A stretch of 64,000 bases of DNA from positions 890,226 through 954,225 of the forward strand of contig MNCI01005623.1 in assembly GCA_015680685.1 (NCBI GenBank), in the 5' to 3' direction. Position 1 is the stretch's first letter. The number at the start of each line of letters is the position of its first letter. The DNA comes from Gnetum montanum. Lineage: Eukaryota; Streptophyta; Gnetopsida; Gnetales; Gnetaceae. The translations under genes and the position numbers were made by a program. Below the pieces are notes generated by a model. It saw only the letters and a list, made by a program, of their open reading frames with translations. It made no database searches and was not told where the DNA came from. Below are positions 46,083 to 59,064 of the stretch, piece by piece.

Positions 46083-49008
46083 CTAGTGTGGGTTAGGGGG
46101 TGCATAGGGCCTAGATGATACGATGCGGTACTCACCTTGACCTTTGTTAGCTATGTCGAAGGGCAATTCTATCCACAATGCATCCTTTGAGAGGTCAATG
46201 CCTCCCATTGTTTCCTCAAGTTGGTCTACCTTGCACATTTTACCCTCATCCTTCACAAGAGTTACGTCATTAGGAAACTCCACCTCTAACCCTTGTTCAG
46301 TGTCAATGTTGCTAATAGTTAGAGGGGCTACATTATCACCATAGATGATAACCTCTCCTCCTTTGTATGGAAGGTGGATTTTTTGGTGGATAGTGGAGGA
46401 GACAACCTGTAGCTAGGCTAACCAGAGCCTATCCAGGATAAGGCTAAAACCTATCCTCTCCTTAATCACAATGAATTTAGTAGTGGTGGGGAATTGCTCC
46501 CCTACCACAAAGGCTATCGTGAGTATTCCCCTTATGACAATGCACAAAATATTGAAATATTTTAGGCATGCTATCTTTGTTGATTTGATTTGATCGGCAA
46601 GACCCAACTTGTCGATGACTGTGTATGGGATGACATTGGTTGCCACCTTGTCATCAACATGCACCTCATGGATCTTGCACTACCCCACATAGATTGTGAT
46701 AAACATTGATGTAGTAATGACTTGATTCTTCTCAGGGCCCATCTTAATCACCTCATCACAAAATGCCAGGGGTGTTGAACTTGATTCCTACTAGGGAGGA
46801 GGTAACATCATAACATGGATGGACTATTCATCCTAGGATGTTTTCTATTATTGGAATGAAGGTAAACATGAAAACTAATGCTTTGCAATGGGTGGAGTAA
46901 GTCATAATCAAGTCGTATAGATTGAATGTTGTATTTTTTGTTTTAAATACTATTAGACATATGGCAATGTGTCAAGGAAGTCCTTTGTGCTATCTACTAC
47001 TTTCTTGCTAGCCTTCATCTTCTCCATGTAGCCCAAGAGATAAATCTCTCATGGAGGAGACTTGAACTTTGCTTTTGTTACTTATTTTGGAGCCTCAGTG
47101 CTCCATTTTTGATTTCTTGTTGTGTCCTTCTCAGTTGATTTGGACATGGGGATAGAGGATAAGGGGATGGGCTTCAGCGGGCCTAATGCCCTTTGCACTT
47201 GATTTTTCCTAAGCATTTGATCAGTAAGGAACTCATTAGGCCTTCTAGGTTTTCATCTTAATTGCATATTCATGTCACTTGCAAGATGAGGTCTTGGATG
47301 AGTAGGGATTGATGCATTACCCATCACCAAACGCCAAGCAAGTGGGGAGTTCACACATTGTGGCACCCTTACAACAAAGGGTGATTGGATGATTATTGCT
47401 ACAATATGCTATGGCACCCTAACCACAAAGGATGTTATGGGTGCCCGAGGTGATCCCCTAATAAAAAAATGGATCCTTAAACTAGTTGAGGTTGAGGGGG
47501 CCCTAGCATCATTAGAGGGCACACAAACTACAAATGGCTCCTCCGTTGATTCTGATTCATCAACACTTATAGCATTGATGGTGTAGCTTACACCACTTAC
47601 ATTGAGAGGGTCCTTCTAGACCCTCATGGATTGATTTTTGGGGTGAACTAAGTTAGTTGCATTAAGGAACAATTCACCCTAATCAATCATTTATTTTTTA
47701 TCATCTTGTAAGGCCATGTAGAAATCTGTGTCATGACCAAGCAATTGGTGGTATTCATAAAATCGATCTAGTCCAAAATGCTTAAGGACCAGAGGCTCAT
47801 TTGGCAGTGTAGTTGAAGGATTCTTAAAGAGCTTGCAATATCTATCATGATTTTTGTAAGCATCCTCAAACATTTTCTTATATTGGATACATCTAGCATG
47901 AAGCAGTTGGTCCAAGAGGTTTGACAGCTTAATGGGAAATGGTGTGTACTTTGAGTGATCTTTACACTCAAAGTTTGGCCTTGGGACAACTAGTGCCATG
48001 GCTACTGATGATGTTGATTGATTATTTGCCATAGTGCTAGAGCCAGCCATCTTATTATTTTTGGCTAGGGCCATGGGTGGCTTGGCTGTTAGTCTGGTGT
48101 TGGCTAGCTTAGCCTCATTGGCCACCATTGCTATAGTTGTAGTTGCATGCTTACCCTTGTCCTTGTCTTTCTCCTTCTTTGTGTGCAAGTTTTTATAGGC
48201 TAGGTCCTTGTTGGCCTTTGCCTCATCCTAAATTCTCTTCATTTGAGTGAATTCTTGGCTTAAGGATTGTGGGGCAAGATAATACAGCTTCAACTTAATA
48301 AAGTCATTAACTGCACCCTTGAAAATGGCTAGCAAGTGTGTTTTTGCAATGGGCTTATGGATTTCATTAAGTGATGCACACCATCCTAGCATGGTTAATG
48401 GTACTAAAGGCTGGACAAGTTGAACAGGCTATAAAGGTATGATGAAGGATAGGTTGAAAGGAAGGTTAAAAGAAAGTGCAACATCCTAGCATGCCTACTA
48501 TGTTTGATGGGTCACGACCACAAGCATGGACCTAGGTGGTGACACCTGGCTAATGACTATCTCCAAGAAGAAAAATGGACAAGATAGTGGGGGAATGAAA
48601 GCAAAGGTTGGATGTTAGAATGAGGTGTGAAATGAGTCTTCATGCTTGAATTGAGCTTCAAATTCATCTTGCTCCTCCTGCAAGGGCTCCTCATACTTCA
48701 TCCCTATCTTGTGCCCAAGGCTTTGGATGAGGTTATCTAGCATCCACTAGTAGGGTTCTATGAGTGGAATGAATTCCATAATAGAGGGGAAGTATACCTT
48801 TACATCTCAATGTATAAGCTTGAAACTATGTTTGGCTTCCATTTCTTGGCAATCTACATACAAACCTACTAGGACAGGACCTCCAAGAAGGTCAAGGTGG
48901 ATTTCTTACTAGGACAGGACCTCCAAGAAGGTCAATCTGGATTTCTTGCTAAATAGGTCAAAGAATAACCATGCTTGAAGTAGAGATTGAAGGCTACTTA
49001 GGATTCAT
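46083..49008 (-). pseudogene. Element 1 gag-protease, degenerate and internally deleted
   Basis: Minus strand, start ATG at 49008 by alignment. N-terminal domain with EMEAKHSFKLIH (about 48840) and EFIPLIEP; next comes LNEIHKPIAKTHLLAIFKGAVNDF (about 48370-48300), so the capsid core containing KYNGEGDP in elements 2 and 3 is missing. The Lys-rich stretch KEKDKDKGKHATTT (48188) is followed by the knuckle FYEYHQLLGHDTDFY (first and last Cys now Tyr, about 47750), a PFVVRVP-type linker (47590-47290), and protease MHVDDKVATNVIP (46664) with SLILDRLWLA, where the catalytic D-D-G glycine is a lysine. The tail WIELPF...GQGEYRIVSS contains an AAG/GTGAGT donor-like site at about 46131. A 40-bp tandem duplication lies at 48868-48947. 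Confidence 0.78.
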
Positions 49009-49381
49009 GATGCAAAAAGGGAAGATGCAAAAGTTACTATTGGAAAAAGGTAGAAAAAGGTTAACTTTGCTAACTAGAAGAAATAACTAAGTGTGAAAAT
49101 GCAAGAAAAAATGGCTAAGTATAAAAATGTAGAAAAATAACAAATTTTATATTGCTAAAAAGATGGTTAACTCCAGGACTACACTTAGAGTCAACTACGC
49201 TCACTACACTGTAAGCTAACTATGCTCTCCTGAGTGCCCAGAAATTGGCCAAGTGTAAGGTATACACTCTGGTATTGTCGAGCAGGGTTCTAGGGGAACT
49301 AAAAACTAGAACCAATCTACACCGGGGTGTAGAGGGCACACAAGGAAACAACCAAGGGAAGCTGAAGAAGGAAATGGTGAA

Positions 49382-49400
49382 GGCCCTCCTTCTAGCACCA
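49382..49400 (-). other. Element 1 primer binding site
   Basis: Minus strand TGGTGCTAGAAGGAGGGCC, six bases from the LTR; identical to element 3. Confidence 0.75.
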
Positions 49401-49406
49401 GAAAAC

Positions 49407-51095
49407 TATAGTGACCAAAAATGTCAGAGGCTAGAACAGTGCATCAAGAGGTTCACGATCATATAGCTTTAACCCCACATCCATGTGATTACCTACTGGA
49501 ATTCGAGGTGGGATGCCCAAAATAGTCTTATTGATCAAACTGGGACTTATGGGGTGTTACACTGAAATGAATGCTAAGGGTTTACATGATGTTTGCAACA
49601 TCCACAGTGTCAACTAGGGTGAGCATAATTAAGGTTTCTAGTGCAAAATGAGGGTGCAAAAGAGTGAATACGTGCAAAAAATAGTGAGAAATGCAAGTAA
49701 AATGTTAAAATGTGGGAGAAAATGCTAAAAATATGTAGGATATGAGTGAGAAAGAAAGTGGCATCACCCCAAACAAGGGGAGCGTAGTTAACTAAAAAGA
49801 AAAGGTGAGGACGTATGCAGTGTACAAACAATCATAGTAGGCAGCATAGTCATAGTCTTAGGGTGTTTAGGCTATGAAAACTAACATCTGCCATGAAGTC
49901 TAAACCTACTGGGTTGGTGGCCATAGTGTCTTGCAGGCTACGATGGTCTACAAGGTGCAACAATCCTATGGTGGTGTGCAACAATGCCAAGTGCTATCCC
50001 AAAGTTCACCAAAATGCTAAGTGCACTTAGGTGATAGAGTGCTTTGGATGCAAGTTTACTTGCTAAATGCTTCAAAATGTCAGCCCCTAGAATGTAGAAT
50101 GTTGGGGTATTTATAGGCCTATGGATAGCGTGAATCATGAATCAGATACCATGTGGTAGAGGGGTAGTTGAGACTACGCTATCCCCAGCTACACTCCCAC
50201 TAAAGCAAATGGTGTTCTACTGGTGTTCTTCAATGGACCTTCTGAGGCTACCAAACTATGACTACACTACTAAGACTACATGTGTGAGTGCAAAAAAAAC
50301 CACAATGTACCTAAAAACAATGCAAAATAGTGTAGTTTTGGAGAGTATGCTCTAAAACTACATTGTCCACTCTCTCGATTAATGTTAAGCGTAGTTACAA
50401 TTTTTGGTTCAAATGAGGGGTGCAAAAGAAATGCAAATTGCTAATCTTACTTGTTGAAGGAATGTTGAAGCTGAGATGAAGGCTAGTGTTGAGTTCTGAA
50501 GGCTTCTGGAGGTAGTTCTGCTTAACTACGTTGACTATGCTAGAGCATAGTCCAACAGTTAGAAAAATTTTGCAAAAACTATGTTCCAATGTAGACTACA
50601 TTGACTACACTCTAGAGCATAGTCCTAGTAATGAGAGCCTAACCTTGACTCTTAGAAAAATCTAGCAGAAACTAATGTCTTTATGCATAACTATGCTAAC
50701 TACACTCTGGAGTGTAGTAGGGAGCGTAGGCTCAGAAGTTAGAAAATCTACCAAACTATTTCTTCTATGCCAACCAAGCCTAACAGCTTCTACCTTAACA
50801 CTTAGGAAAATCTACAAAACTCACCATTCCTATGCAAACTACACTGACTACGCTCTATAGCATAATCCCAGTAGTGAGAACATAGTCAGGACACTTAGAA
50901 AATTTTGCGGCTGCTATTGACACTTAGAAGAATCTTGCAAATCTGGGTCATTTGTGGCAACTATGCTGACTACACTCTAGAGCATAATCCCAGTAGTAAG
51001 GAGCATAGTCTCAACACTTAGAAAAATTTTCCAAGTTTTGACACTTGGAAAAATTTGCAATCAAAACTTGGAAGCCTAGATTTGGTGGTGTTTCA
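49407..51095 (-). repeat. Element 1 right (5') LTR
   Basis: Starts TATAGTGACC (the TG is mutated to TA) and ends GGTGGTGTTTCA. The 3' two thirds match 1-983. It contains repeated ACACTCTAGAGCATAGTCC palindromic blocks (near 50545, 50605, 50700, 50850 and 50975). Confidence 0.88.
50106..50115 (-). promoter_or_regulatory. Candidate TATA box, element 1 5' LTR
   Basis: Minus strand TATAAATACC, flanked as in element 3 (GGCC or AGGCC upstream, CCAA downstream). Confidence 0.5.
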
Positions 51096-52699
51096 CCTTC
51101 CAACATGGAACCTATGTGACCTTGTTACCCCTCATGTTACCCCCTAGGATTTGTGAGTTTTTGGTTTCTACATTGCCCTCTTGAGATCCCAAACTCCTAG
51201 TGTTGAGCACTTTGGTAGCCAAATCCTTCACAGTTCTCAACCCCCCAATAGTGACCAACATTACAAATCTTAAGCAATGATAGAGGAGATTTGATAGCAT
51301 TAAGAGTGGTAGGACATCTGGATCATGGAGTTGATTGCATCAACTTCAATAGATCCTAAACCCTTGTTAAAGTTAATCCCTTTTTCTCTCCCATAGGCAA
51401 CATTTGTACACATCCCTTGAACTTATTCACAAAAGATAAAGCAATATGGAAGCATGTCTCCACAAGAACTCAAGAGTAGAATGAGAATAAAGCAAACGTT
51501 TGATATAATGATGGCATGATATTCAGAATTGAATAATTAATATGGAGGGAAAACAATGGTTGAGGGATGTGAAACTGGGCTACGGATTAGGTGGGTAAGG
51601 TGGAAGAAATTAGAAATGGGAAGGAATAAATAACATAGAAACTAAACATCCAAGTGAAGACACATTAGATCTAATGGAAAAACTCATTTATTTATAGGTT
51701 GTCTTTGTATCAGTAAAAGATATGAAGATTGAGCCTACAACTTTTACAGTGCAAGTTACAAATATTATAATAGCAAGCTACTCGTTGACTCTGTTAATAG
51801 AGAGCTAAAAATAAAAACATCACTGACCAGCAAGAAAATGAGAAAGATTCAATCAAGAGAGCCCAGGTAGCATTAAAAGAACATGTAGAATAACAAGTAA
51901 CAAGTAAACAAAAGAAGAAAGGTAAAAACAAGTTGAACTGCAAAACAAAAGCACAAGTTTAACATAGAGAAAGCCCATGAAATCCACATCCAAATATTCA
52001 GATTCTCCTAAACATATAGTACACCACCTATGCAAACTGGAGAGATGTCTAATATCATGATTCTTAATTTGCACCAAATAGAATATTTTATCTATTAATG
52101 TGAGATCAAAATTTTTATTATGATTTAGAATATTTTTATCATCTGATCCATTCCATCAAGATATTTTTACCATGATCTGCTGATAAGAAGATGACCCCTT
52201 CTATGATTAATCATACTCACAATTATAAATATTTATAGCTCATCTTCATAGGTACTGCCTTCACATTACTTGAGGTCATTTCCACAGATAATGCCTTCAC
52301 ATTACTCTATCAACCAGTTTGTTAAATTAATTCTCATGGTGAAAAATGCCTAAAAATAATATAGGTAGCTAACATTTTAGCTAGGAAAAAATGTAAATGT
52401 ATAAATTAAGTTTGTTCCACAAAATGTGTATGTGAAGGGAAAAAGGAGTTATCCTATTTCATTTTAGTATAGAATCCATTGTTAAAGAAAAATAAATAAT
52501 AATATAGGCATTCTCAAAAAAAATTGTGAAAAGAACATGCATGCATACATGTTAAATTTTAGTACTATTAAAATATGTTATGTTCCTCAATTTTTCATCC
52601 ATGACCATGCATCCATACATGTAAAATTTCATTACTATTGTAATGTTGTAAGTTCCTATGTTGTGCATGATTATTTCATAATGATAATAATATATGAAA
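51096..52699. other. Intervening DNA without a recognisable gene
   Basis: Sequence beyond the element 1 LTR. Open frames are under 75 codons and lack motifs. From about 52080 it becomes strongly AT-rich. The 5-bp target copy of element 1 should be CCTTC at 51096-51100, but the left flank is outside the window. Confidence 0.4.
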
Positions 52700-53533
52700 T
52701 GTAAAATATAGGATGTTGCTCTGAATGTAACATTTAAATATTAGTGTAAAATATATAAGATTACTTGGGTGTGCAACCTCTCATAATTGTATTATGAGAT
52801 AGGTGGTTGCTCAAACGTGTAATCTCTCAGGATTACTATAAAATAGATGAGGTTGCTTGGATGTGCAATCTTTCATGATTTTTTTTAAATATAGATACTT
52901 TGTTGTATATATAGCCTATCAATATTAGTGTAAAATATATGAGGTTGCTCAATTATGTAACCTCTCAAGACTATCGTAAAATATAGGAGCTTTCTTAGAT
53001 GCATGATCTCTCATGATTGTGTTAGCATAGAGGAGCTTGCTTGGATGTGCAACCTCTTAGTATTTCACTAAAAACATAAGGTTTCTTGGACGTGAAACCT
53101 ATTAATATTTATTCAAAATATAGGGGCTTTGTTATACATACAACCTATCAATATTAGCTTAAAATATATGAGGTTATTCAAATATGCAACCTCTCAAAAT
53201 TATTGTAAAATAGAGTAGGTCGATCAGATGTGAACCCTCTCATAATTACATTAAAAATATAATGTTGATTAGATGTGCACTATGTTATTATTTGTTTAAA
53301 ATATAGGAACTTTTCTGTATGTACAACCTATCAATATTAGTATAAAATACATGAGGTTTCTTGGATGTGCAACTCTTAGGAATGAAGGAAAAACATGATG
53401 TTAACTAGGAGGCTACTTGGATGTGCAACCTCTCAAGATTGTATTAAAAATAAGAGATTTATTAGATGTGCAACCTATCAAGATTTTTCTAAAATATAGA
53501 AAATGTTTTCTACATAAAACCTATCAATATTAG
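52700..53533. repeat. Short-period AT-rich tandem array, left part
   Basis: Degenerate units of about 45-60 bp of the form GTGCAACCTCTCA-AGATTAT-TGTAAAATATAGG-AGGTTGCTTGG. In each unit GCAACCT and AGGTTGC form an inverted repeat, clearest at 52773-52810. The array resumes at 60008, so it was split by element 4. Confidence 0.75.
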
Positions 53534-54532
53534 TGATGAGTGTCGAGGTACCCCGACACTCAACCATACGAATACGAGCATTCACGCACGATCCTATCAA
53601 ACTCCACAAATGAACTAGTTGTGGTATCTAGATAGTTACTTGTTGATCACTGTTCGCTGTCCTCCCACCTAGACTAGTATTTTCTTTTTCATATATGGTT
53701 TAGTCTAGAGTGAGGTGTATGATGTGGTCCTAAACTAGTACTACTCCTAGAGGCAATGGAAATTAACTTTGATTAAGCTAAGAGGGACTGAGAGAGAGAA
53801 TCTAGCTAAGAGGAATGGGAGGAGAGAAACTAAGCTAGCCTAAGTGTAATGAGCATCCATCCTTAATCATCCATACACATCTTGGACCTCATGTACTACC
53901 ACTAGGATTACCAAGCGCATGTCCTAGGTATGCTACTGGGATACCAAGTAGTCACACTTAAATGCTCGTGATCAAGTCGTACTCATTTCGTGTTTACTAA
54001 TAGGGATACGAGATGACGGTAGAGAAATATTAATTATGAAAGCAATAAATAAAAATTAAAACTAAGTGAATGCTGCAATGATGAAGTAATCTCAATCTTT
54101 ATTGCCAATCATGTGTGTGTCCAAGCACATCACACTTGAATAAAGATTCCGTACAATTACAATCATCAAACTGTGGGCATGCACTAGGGAAAGGGTTGAG
54201 AGGAAAAACTAACATAAAGATCCTACTCTAATACTAACTTCCTATGACTTTCCCATACATCCAATTATATATTTATAGGCTCACACAGGAACCATGATAT
54301 TGTGTATCCGATATTGCTAGCCAAGCCGTGATATCACATACTTGATATCGAGGGTTCAATATCAAGGGTCTGATAACGAGGGTCCAATATCAGGACTCAT
54401 TAGATATTAGGGGTCTGATAATAGGGGTTCGATAACAAGGGTCTGATATCAACACCTAGTTAACAAGGGTCTGATATCAGCACCTAGTTAACAAGGGTCT
54501 GATATCAACACCTGACAAACCACGATTCATCA
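53534..54532 (-). repeat. Element 4 left (3') LTR
   Basis: 999 bp, against 943 bp in the right copy. The extra length comes from a 27-bp tandem repeat (ACAAGGGTCTGATATCA plus YACCTAGTTA) at about 54433-54510 and related GATATC-rich units upstream. Minus-strand TATAAATATATAA lies at 54265-54277. Confidence 0.88.
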
Positions 54533-54541
54533 TACCCCCAT
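54533..54541 (-). other. Element 4 polypurine tract
   Basis: The minus strand reads ATGGGGGTA directly before the LTR. Just upstream in the sense direction is CTTGAGGACGAGTTG, a sequence typical of the 3' end of plant Ty3/gypsy elements. Confidence 0.7.
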
Positions 54542-56626
54542 GACTGAAAAACAACTCGTCCTCAAGTTGAAAAAAATGAGAACGAGTCCAATTGATTACA
54601 TAGTGGATAGGTATGGGATTATTAACTAACTAGGAATTATTCATGCCGAAGTGTGAGATTGAACAAAATAAAATTCAGACATAGACACAAAATTACAAAA
54701 TTTATTGGAACTCATGTGGTTCCTGGTGGCGGTGGCTCTTCCATGGTGCCTTTCCTTTGTCCTGTGCTTCAGGCTTCTAAGATTGATACCATTGAAGAAG
54801 CACCCGATGTTTCTTCTCTTCTATCCAAGGATTATGAGCTATCCATGCTGATGTTCCAATGTTTGATGGAGTCAGCACTTCCCATGGACACGACAGCTGC
54901 AGAAACACTTGATTGGCCTTGACATACCATGCCGCAAATAGTTGTTGTTCCTCTTCATAGGCTCGGGCCCTGACCTCTCCACCTTTTACTTGCCTAGATT
55001 GTGCAGTGAAAAGAGTTCCTTGATGGATGCTAAATGATTGTGCCTCCTACTTTGCATGTCTTGCATGAGGTTCTTAGCTTCTGCCTCCCCCTGGGTGTTT
55101 ACTTGCACCTTGAGAGGGTCCTCCTTGTTCTCCTCTTTTAGGGGCCATCTATAATCACACAAAGATCAATTATTAGTAAGGTTATTGAAATAAGTTCAAT
55201 TATTTCATACCTTACTTTTTTCCTTTGGTAAATGTTGAATTCTTTTCTTAGTGTGATTTTAGAGTTAGAAATGTTTTTCAAGGAAGTTGCCCTAAAAGTT
55301 TAATGTTGGACCTATTTTGTTTAGGTGACACATCAAAGGACACGTAATGGTTTTGAGGAACATTTGATAAAATTATTACAAAGGAAAGAATATATTTGGC
55401 AATGAAGTACTTGGAGGGTATAAAATGATGTGGTGGTGTGCAACAAGTATAAATTACAAAAGTCACACAAGTGGGTCCTCCCCAAAGTAGCCTCCAACAT
55501 ATAATGCCCTTGCATAACCACATCTTAAAATTTTAGTAGGCACTAGAAGGGTTAAATCTAATCCATACTAGTTCCACAAAACACACACATGTAGATACGA
55601 CCGTGATGAGGTATAAATTCAATGCTACACAAGACACAACTCACAAATACATGGATAGCAAGATGAGGCGAATTATAGAAGGAATTGCAGAGATTGGGAC
55701 ATGAGGTAATTAACCCAGGGCACAATGAACTCTGAGTGTAGTACATGATTAATGTGTCATTAGCCCATCACTCCAAAATCAAGACCAATTCCATTCCTAC
55801 GATCAATGACATTGCATTATTTTATCCAATGATGGACAACCATAAGAGCATCTTGACAACAAGGTGTACGATCACTTGGCAATTTTTTCAAGGGAGTAGT
55901 GGCCTAGAATTTCTTTTTGACACTTTGATCTTGATCTTTTCTTTTTTTCTTTTCGTGTGACCACTTTGGCACACTCTTCTTCTTCTTCTTCTTACTCTTC
56001 TTCTTCTTCTTTTTTGAATGCTTAATCTAGAGAAGTCACCTACCTTTAGGCATGGATGCATGTCTTTCCAGTGGAACCCCCGAAAAGAGCATTGGTTTTT
56101 ATTTTTTGTTTTTCTTATTGAGTGCCTTTATTACTCTTACTCCCATTTTTATTAGATCTACAAAGATCTTAGTACAGCAAGCTACATGGTAACTGCTGCA
56201 AATGTCACCAAAGAGAATCCACAAGTTCCCTTAATGTCACACCCTGGTCATTTCCTCTTCATCCATCCTTCGTCACTCTGGATATAATGAGCACAAAATT
56301 ACTTTAATATTGAATGATGTTAACAATATCATCATACCCAGAGTAGAACCTCTTGTTAATAGAATGGTTAGGTGGATGTGATGAGCTTGTTGTCCAAATA
56401 ATTAGTCACTTGAGACTTGATAGCATAGAACAACACCACAACCAATGATTCACATGAGTGTTTTATTCATAGATGAAACTACTCATAATAAGATAAAAAT
56501 ACAAAACAATAAATAAAAAGATAAACAATCAATAAAAATATAAAACAACAAATTGAAAAATGAAAACCTGGAAAACAAAAAATTGTAAAATTAAAGAAAA
56601 GGAAAAATATTTATTAATTCTTCCTA
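54542..56626. other. Element 4 internal region without recognisable pol
   Basis: Minus-strand frames around 55150-54720 are fairly open (a start at about 55150, two stops) but show no known domain. A TTC/CTT microsatellite lies at about 55977-56012. Length and content are too small for a deleted pol to be recognised. Confidence 0.45.
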
Positions 56627-58930
56627 TTAGAATGGGGGATATCCCCCATAACTAAAATTTTGATCATGGTGAGAATTAATAAGTGGAAATTGTAGATCCA
56701 TGCATGTTGGAAATGTTGACTTTTGATCATATCCCAACCACTAGGTGTCTTTTGATGTGGTGGTTGGAAAGTACCCACATTGGGGTTCACACCCTTGACC
56801 ATAATAGACATAGTGGGGTAGGTTATATGATGGGTTCATGGGATAAGGAGCTACCCCACTATGGCACCCTTGACCTTAAGATGGCATGCAAGGATCAATG
56901 TGTTCCCCTTGGTGGTTATATTCATTGGGCCGCATAGTTGTTGGAGTATTGATTGGTGGCCTTGATAAGGTAACACGAGGTGTTTAGTTTGAGGAGAAGG
57001 ATGTATCATAGCATTGAACTTGTGTTGGGTTGGAAGATGCAATGGGTTTAGCATCATGCTGCTTCTTTCTATAGCCATGCCTAAAGAAAGGGCACTTTTG
57101 AGTACTTCCACTACTATTGACAATAGTAGCACAAGTAGCATTCATAGGTTGGTGCTGTGGTGCAAAACCTTCTAGAACAACTGGTGGTGATGTAGAAGGA
57201 GGTGAATGATGAGAATATTGAGGGTAAGGAGAAGTATAAGGAACATGAGGTGGTGATCTTGTTGGAAAGGACATGGGCTGATAGTACTTAGGAGAATAAT
57301 AATAATGTGGTGAGATAGAAGATGTTGACCCAATCAGGGAAATAGGATGCTAAACCTGATAAGCACTTGGGTTCAGATGATATGAAGGGTGTGTCCAATT
57401 TGAGGGTGGAATCCCCCACAACTAGGATCATTTCCATTGTGATTGAATATAATATTTTTGTACAAACTCTAGATGTAACATTCTTTCCCAATGCTCATGT
57501 AAATGTGACAGGATTGGGCATTGAACTTTGGCGTGATTGTACAAGCAAACATTACATTGAAATGTATGATTGGCAGTTGAGTTCTTATCCTTATTCTCTT
57601 CGACCCTTCTTTTCGATTGTCTAGTGGTGTTCTATCCTGCTTCTTAGTTCATCATGGTTCTACCTCTACTAGTGTTGGCATATTCTTCACATTTTTCATG
57701 TATCCATTCTGTAATCTTATTGACCTTTGCCTTAATTTCATCTAGTGATTGTAGTATTGGCAAAGATGATTCCACCTCCTTTAGGTGAGTTGATTTCTCC
57801 TTTCCATGATCATGGACCTTTGCTAGTTCAAGATTTTGGTCCTGCTGAAATTTCTCAACATTCTCCCTTTTAGCTAACTCTCCTTCTTCTTTTGCTACCT
57901 GCTTAATAAGCTCTTGGAATTGGTGGGTTCATAGATTGTATAGTTGACCTAGGGCATACATCCCTAGGGTCTCCCTTATTTCATTACAAAGCCCATCCAT
58001 GATATGATACATTAGCCTTTCCTTGAAGAACCCATGGCCTAGGCAATTGTTTAACAATGCATAATATCTTTCTAAGGCCATGTCCAAGAGTTCATGTTGT
58101 GCTTGTTTCCACTCTTGGATTTGTTTCCTCAAGGCCAACACTCTTGCGTAAGTTTGATATCTTTCGTTAAATAGTTCTACCATTGTTGGCCAACATCAAA
58201 TTGAATTTGGTTTTAATAATCTATACCATACTTTTTCTTGGCCCACGAGTGTTGTAGGAAAGAGCTTAATTTTTTTCCATCCATTATCAATATTTTTCCA
58301 TACACAGGCATCATGGAAGGCTTGTAGATGATGTTGCAGATCTAAATCATAGCCTTCTAAAAATTTGGGAAAGTTATTGAAATCAAGCCTGGGTAGAAAA
58401 CTTTCCTTATGATGCCTGCAGGATATTCAAACAGCCTCTTGTATATGCATTAGGCTCTTAGTGGCTAGTAGGGGTTCATTGTCACTAGGTAGGTTATGAG
58501 TTTGCAAGTTGGGACGACGTTGTCTTTGCTCATGTTGGCATTTCTGACATTTCTTGTGGGCTTGATTTTTATTTCTATGCCAACCCCTTAAAAGATGGTC
58601 ATCTATGCCATGACCTAATGTTGAAGGAGCAAAGGAAGAGAAAGAACTGAAAGACTCATCATGAATTTTGTAGGTTTCCCAATCATCCTTGGATAAATCC
58701 TTGCTAACTATTACAAAGGTCCTAGGCCTTATGGGGCCCCTCATTCCATGGGATGCCTCATCTTCACTAGGGGTATCTAACTTGGCTGACAAAAGTCCTT
58801 GAGTATCGTTGGGGTGTCTATGAACATATAAACCTCCTGCATAAGATTGAGTACTCCAAACTCCTTCGTTGGTTCTCCAATGAATTGCCTCACTAGATGT
58901 TGCATTATCACTATCTTGTGAAAGAGACAT
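56627..58930 (-). pseudogene. Element 4 gag-like ORF, 767 codons with stops but one frame
   Basis: The ATG at 58930 and TAA at 56627 are in the same frame (768 codons including the stop), with about ten in-frame stops and no frameshift that I detect. An N-terminal region rich in charged residues is followed by a gag core: RLDFNNFPKFLEGYD (about 58390), VGQEKVWYRLLKP, NERYQTYARVLALRKQIQEW and LLNNCLGHGFFKERLMYHI (58183-57929). Then come a Lys/Glu-rich coil (QVAKEEGELAKRENVEKFQQ) and a Pro/Tyr/Ser/His-rich tail with YYYSPKYYQP and a last NFSYGGYPPF. No clear CCHC knuckle is seen. It would be the particle protein, with other enzymes supplied in trans. Confidence 0.75.
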
Positions 58931-59040
58931 TGTTGTGAATTATGTGTGACTTAACTGAATTTAATTTCTTTGCTTGAAAGATATATTGTTAATACCTTGT
59001 TACAGTGATCTTGTATGATATAACTAATTTAGATAACTAG

Positions 59041-59064
59041 CACCGTCCCTGGAAATGGTGCCAA
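59041..59064 (-). other. Element 4 primer binding site
   Basis: The minus strand, immediately after the LTR, reads TTGGCACCATTTCCAGGGAC. It is one of the common plant Ty3/gypsy forms (TTGGCGCCGTTGCCGGGGA) with transitions. Confidence 0.75.

Larger units (their letters stand above)
1..51095 (-). mobile_element. Element 1: outer Tat-type Ty3/gypsy element, interrupted by elements 2 and 3
   Basis: The partial LTR at 1-983 aligns end to end with 50114-51095 of the complete right LTR at 49407-51095. Between them, on the minus strand, come a PBS (49382-49400), gag-protease (49008-46083), a spacer and RT to integrase (6248-2777), then a PPT (984-996). Element 1 sequence is continuous across 8170 / 27921-27998 / 41737 once the two insertions are removed. 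Its own length without them is roughly 17.6 kb within the window. The left end lies outside the window, so its target duplication cannot be seen. The two RNase H domains in tandem place it in the Tat lineage (family knowledge). The protease-RT spacer holds an antisense gene. Confidence 0.85.

Noticed and set aside
51853-52077. Hydrophobic minus-strand frame
   Set aside because: Low complexity at its end, no family signature, no supporting neighbour; possible remnant but not callable.
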